Assembly: GCA_002327225.1 (NCBI GenBank)
Contig: DCUN01000158.1
Location: forward strand, 1 to 6,867
Reading direction: 5' to 3'
DNA length: 6,867 nt
DNA from: Desulfobulbaceae bacterium UBA2213
GTDB lineage: Bacteria > Desulfobacterota > Desulfobulbia > Desulfobulbales > Desulfocapsaceae
The position numbers were made by a program, and so were the translations under genes. Of this stretch, positions 5,788 through 6,867 are shown one piece after another. The notes under the pieces were generated by a model, which was given only the letters and a program-made list of their open reading frames with translations, made no database searches and was not told where the DNA came from. The first letter of the stretch is position 1. Each line of letters begins with the position of its first letter.

Positions 5788-6867
5788 CTACTCTTTTCTG
5801 TAATCCCTGATCTTCTGCTGCCACAGCGCCGGGCCGCTCTTGTGTACGGACTCTCCCCTGCTGTCCACTGCAACGGTCACCGGCATATCTTCGACCTCAA
5901 ACTCGTAGATGGCCTCCATGCCAAGATCAGCGAATGCTACCACTCGTGATTTTTTAATCGCCTTGGAGACCAGATAGGCCGCACCGCCAACCGCCATCAG
6001 ATAGACTGCGCCATGTTTTTTAATGGATTCGATGGCCGCCTCGCCTCGTTCCGACTTGCCGATCATGCCCAGCAGCCCCGTCTGCGACAGCATCATCTCG
6101 GTATATTTATCCATGCGGGTGGCAGTCGTAGGACCGGCAGGGCCGACCACCTCGTCACCGACCGGATCAACCGGGCCGACATAGTAGATAAACTTTCCTT
6201 TAAAATCGACGCCTTCAGGCAAAGGCTCACCCTGGGCCAGCAATTGCTGAATACGACCATGGGCCGCGTCCCGACCGGTGAGGATCGTTCCATTGAGGAG
6301 CAGGGTCTCACCGATCCGCCAGCCTGCTATCTCTTCACGGCTGATGTTCTCAAGCTGCACCCGTTTCACCCCGGGCCCCATTTCCCATCTGATCTGCGGC
6401 CAGTCCTCGAGACGAGGCGGTTCAAAACGAGCGGGCCCGCTGCCATCAAGCGTGAAATGGATGTGACGGGTGGCAACACAGTTGGGGATCATGGCCACGG
6501 GCAGGGAGGCCGCATGCGTCGGGCAATCCAGGATCTTGACATCGAGAACCGTGGTGAGTCCCCCCAGGCCCTGAGCACCGATGCCTGAGTTGTTGACGGC
6601 CTCATAGATCTCCAGGCGCAGCTCTTCTCTTCGATTGGACGGCCCGCGTTCACTCAGCTCCTGGATATCAATGGGCTCCATCAGCGATTCCTTGGCCAGC
6701 ACCATGGCCCGATCAACCGTGCCGCCGATGCCGATGCCCAGAATTCCCGGCGGACACCAACCGGCCCCCATAGAGGGCAGGGTCTTCACCACCCAGTCAA
6801 CGATGGAGTCGCCGGGGTTCAGGGTCACAAATCTGCTCTTGTTCTCCGAGCCGCCGCCCTTGGCGGC
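5788..6867 (-). CDS. Class I (4Fe-4S) fumarate hydratase, C-terminal part
   Basis: The minus strand encodes the last 359 residues of a fused class I fumarase, which reversibly hydrates fumarate to malate in the cytoplasm. The N-terminal part lies beyond the right edge. The reading frame continues to 6867, starting AAKGGGSENKS; a GTG at 6826-6828 is internal. Two cluster cysteines are visible: GAGWCPPGILGIGIGG (Cys38 of the fragment) and AMIPNCVATRHIHF (Cys130), with the conserved THAAS before it. The first cluster cysteine should be upstream. The beta-domain follows: NGTILTGRDAAHGRI, YYVGPVDPVGDEVVGPAGPTTATRMDKYTE, and MAVGGAAYLVSKAIKKS. Full-length relatives have about 500-550 residues. Tartrate dehydratase is a related alternative, but the fused architecture and these motifs favour fumarase. 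It ends 48 bp from the PAS gene, convergently, with no obvious terminator between them. Confidence 0.92.
   Translation of the reverse strand, partial: AAKGGGSENKSRFVTLNPGDSIVDWVVKTLPSMGAGWCPPGILGIGIGGTVDRAMVLAKESLMEPIDIQELSERGPSNRREELRLEIYEAVNNSGIGAQGLGGLTTVLDVKILDCPTHAASLPVAMIPNCVATRHIHFTLDGSGPARFEPPRLEDWPQIRWEMGPGVKRVQLENISREEIAGWRIGETLLLNGTILTGRDAAHGRIQQLLAQGEPLPEGVDFKGKFIYYVGPVDPVGDEVVGPAGPTTATRMDKYTEMMLSQTGLLGMIGKSERGEAAIESIKKHGAVYLMAVGGAAYLVSKAIKKSRVVAFADLGMEAIYEFEVEDMPVTVAVDSRGESVHKSGPALWQQKIRDYRKE

Noticed and set aside
6013..6588. 191-residue plus-strand open frame opposite fumarase
   Set aside because: It is a shadow of the strongly supported fumarase gene and has no recognisable protein features.
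6826..6828. GTG as the start of the fumarase gene
   Set aside because: The frame continues upstream with conserved class I fumarase residues (AAKGGGSENK), so the gene is cut by the window edge rather than starting here.

Overview
This 6.87-kb window looks like a chromosomal segment of an anaerobic, sulfate-reducer-type deltaproteobacterium (Desulfobacterota, possibly Desulfobulbales). That assignment is an inference. It rests on the NikM-NikL-NikK-NikQ gene order, the multi-PAS/LuxR regulator with the PAS and C-terminal sequence style of that group, an oxygen-sensitive class I Fe-S fumarase, and an MJ0042-type zinc-ribbon protein. No rRNA, tRNA, CRISPR array or intact insertion sequence was seen.

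Layout. (1) Positions 1-309, minus strand: the first 103 codons of a protein with two tandem zinc ribbons, running off the left edge. (2) Positions 310-823: a 514-bp divergent intergenic region rich in structure. It holds an operator-like dyad, a REP-like repeat, a long (~97 nt) imperfect inverted repeat, a pair of mutually exclusive hairpins, and a plausible promoter with a palindrome at the expected transcription start. (3) Positions 824-3636, plus strand: a tightly coupled operon for an energy-coupling-factor (ECF) nickel, possibly cobalt, importer. NikM is the substrate-binding membrane subunit, NikL and NikK are exported accessory proteins, and NikQ is the transmembrane coupling subunit. 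NikM/NikL and NikK/NikQ overlap by ATGA. The expected ATPase (NikO/CbiO) is not in the window. (4) Positions 3637-3927: an intergenic stretch with a GC-rich hairpin, a non-functional-looking open frame and a promoter. (5) Positions 3928-5739, plus strand: a soluble three-PAS sensor with a LuxR-type DNA-binding C terminus. (6) Positions 5788-6867, minus strand: the C-terminal 359 residues of a class I fumarate hydratase, convergent with the PAS gene and cut by the right edge.

How the genes work together. NikM, NikL and NikK should capture Ni2+ outside the membrane, and NikQ should couple NikM to an ATPase encoded elsewhere. Nickel would feed hydrogenases, CO dehydrogenase or urease. The PAS/LuxR protein is a cytoplasmic sensor-regulator whose signal and targets cannot be read from sequence. 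Fumarase belongs to central carbon metabolism and has no visible link to the transporter. The most interesting items are the structured region before nikM, the absent ATPase, and the histidine at or next to the exposed N terminus of three transporter proteins.
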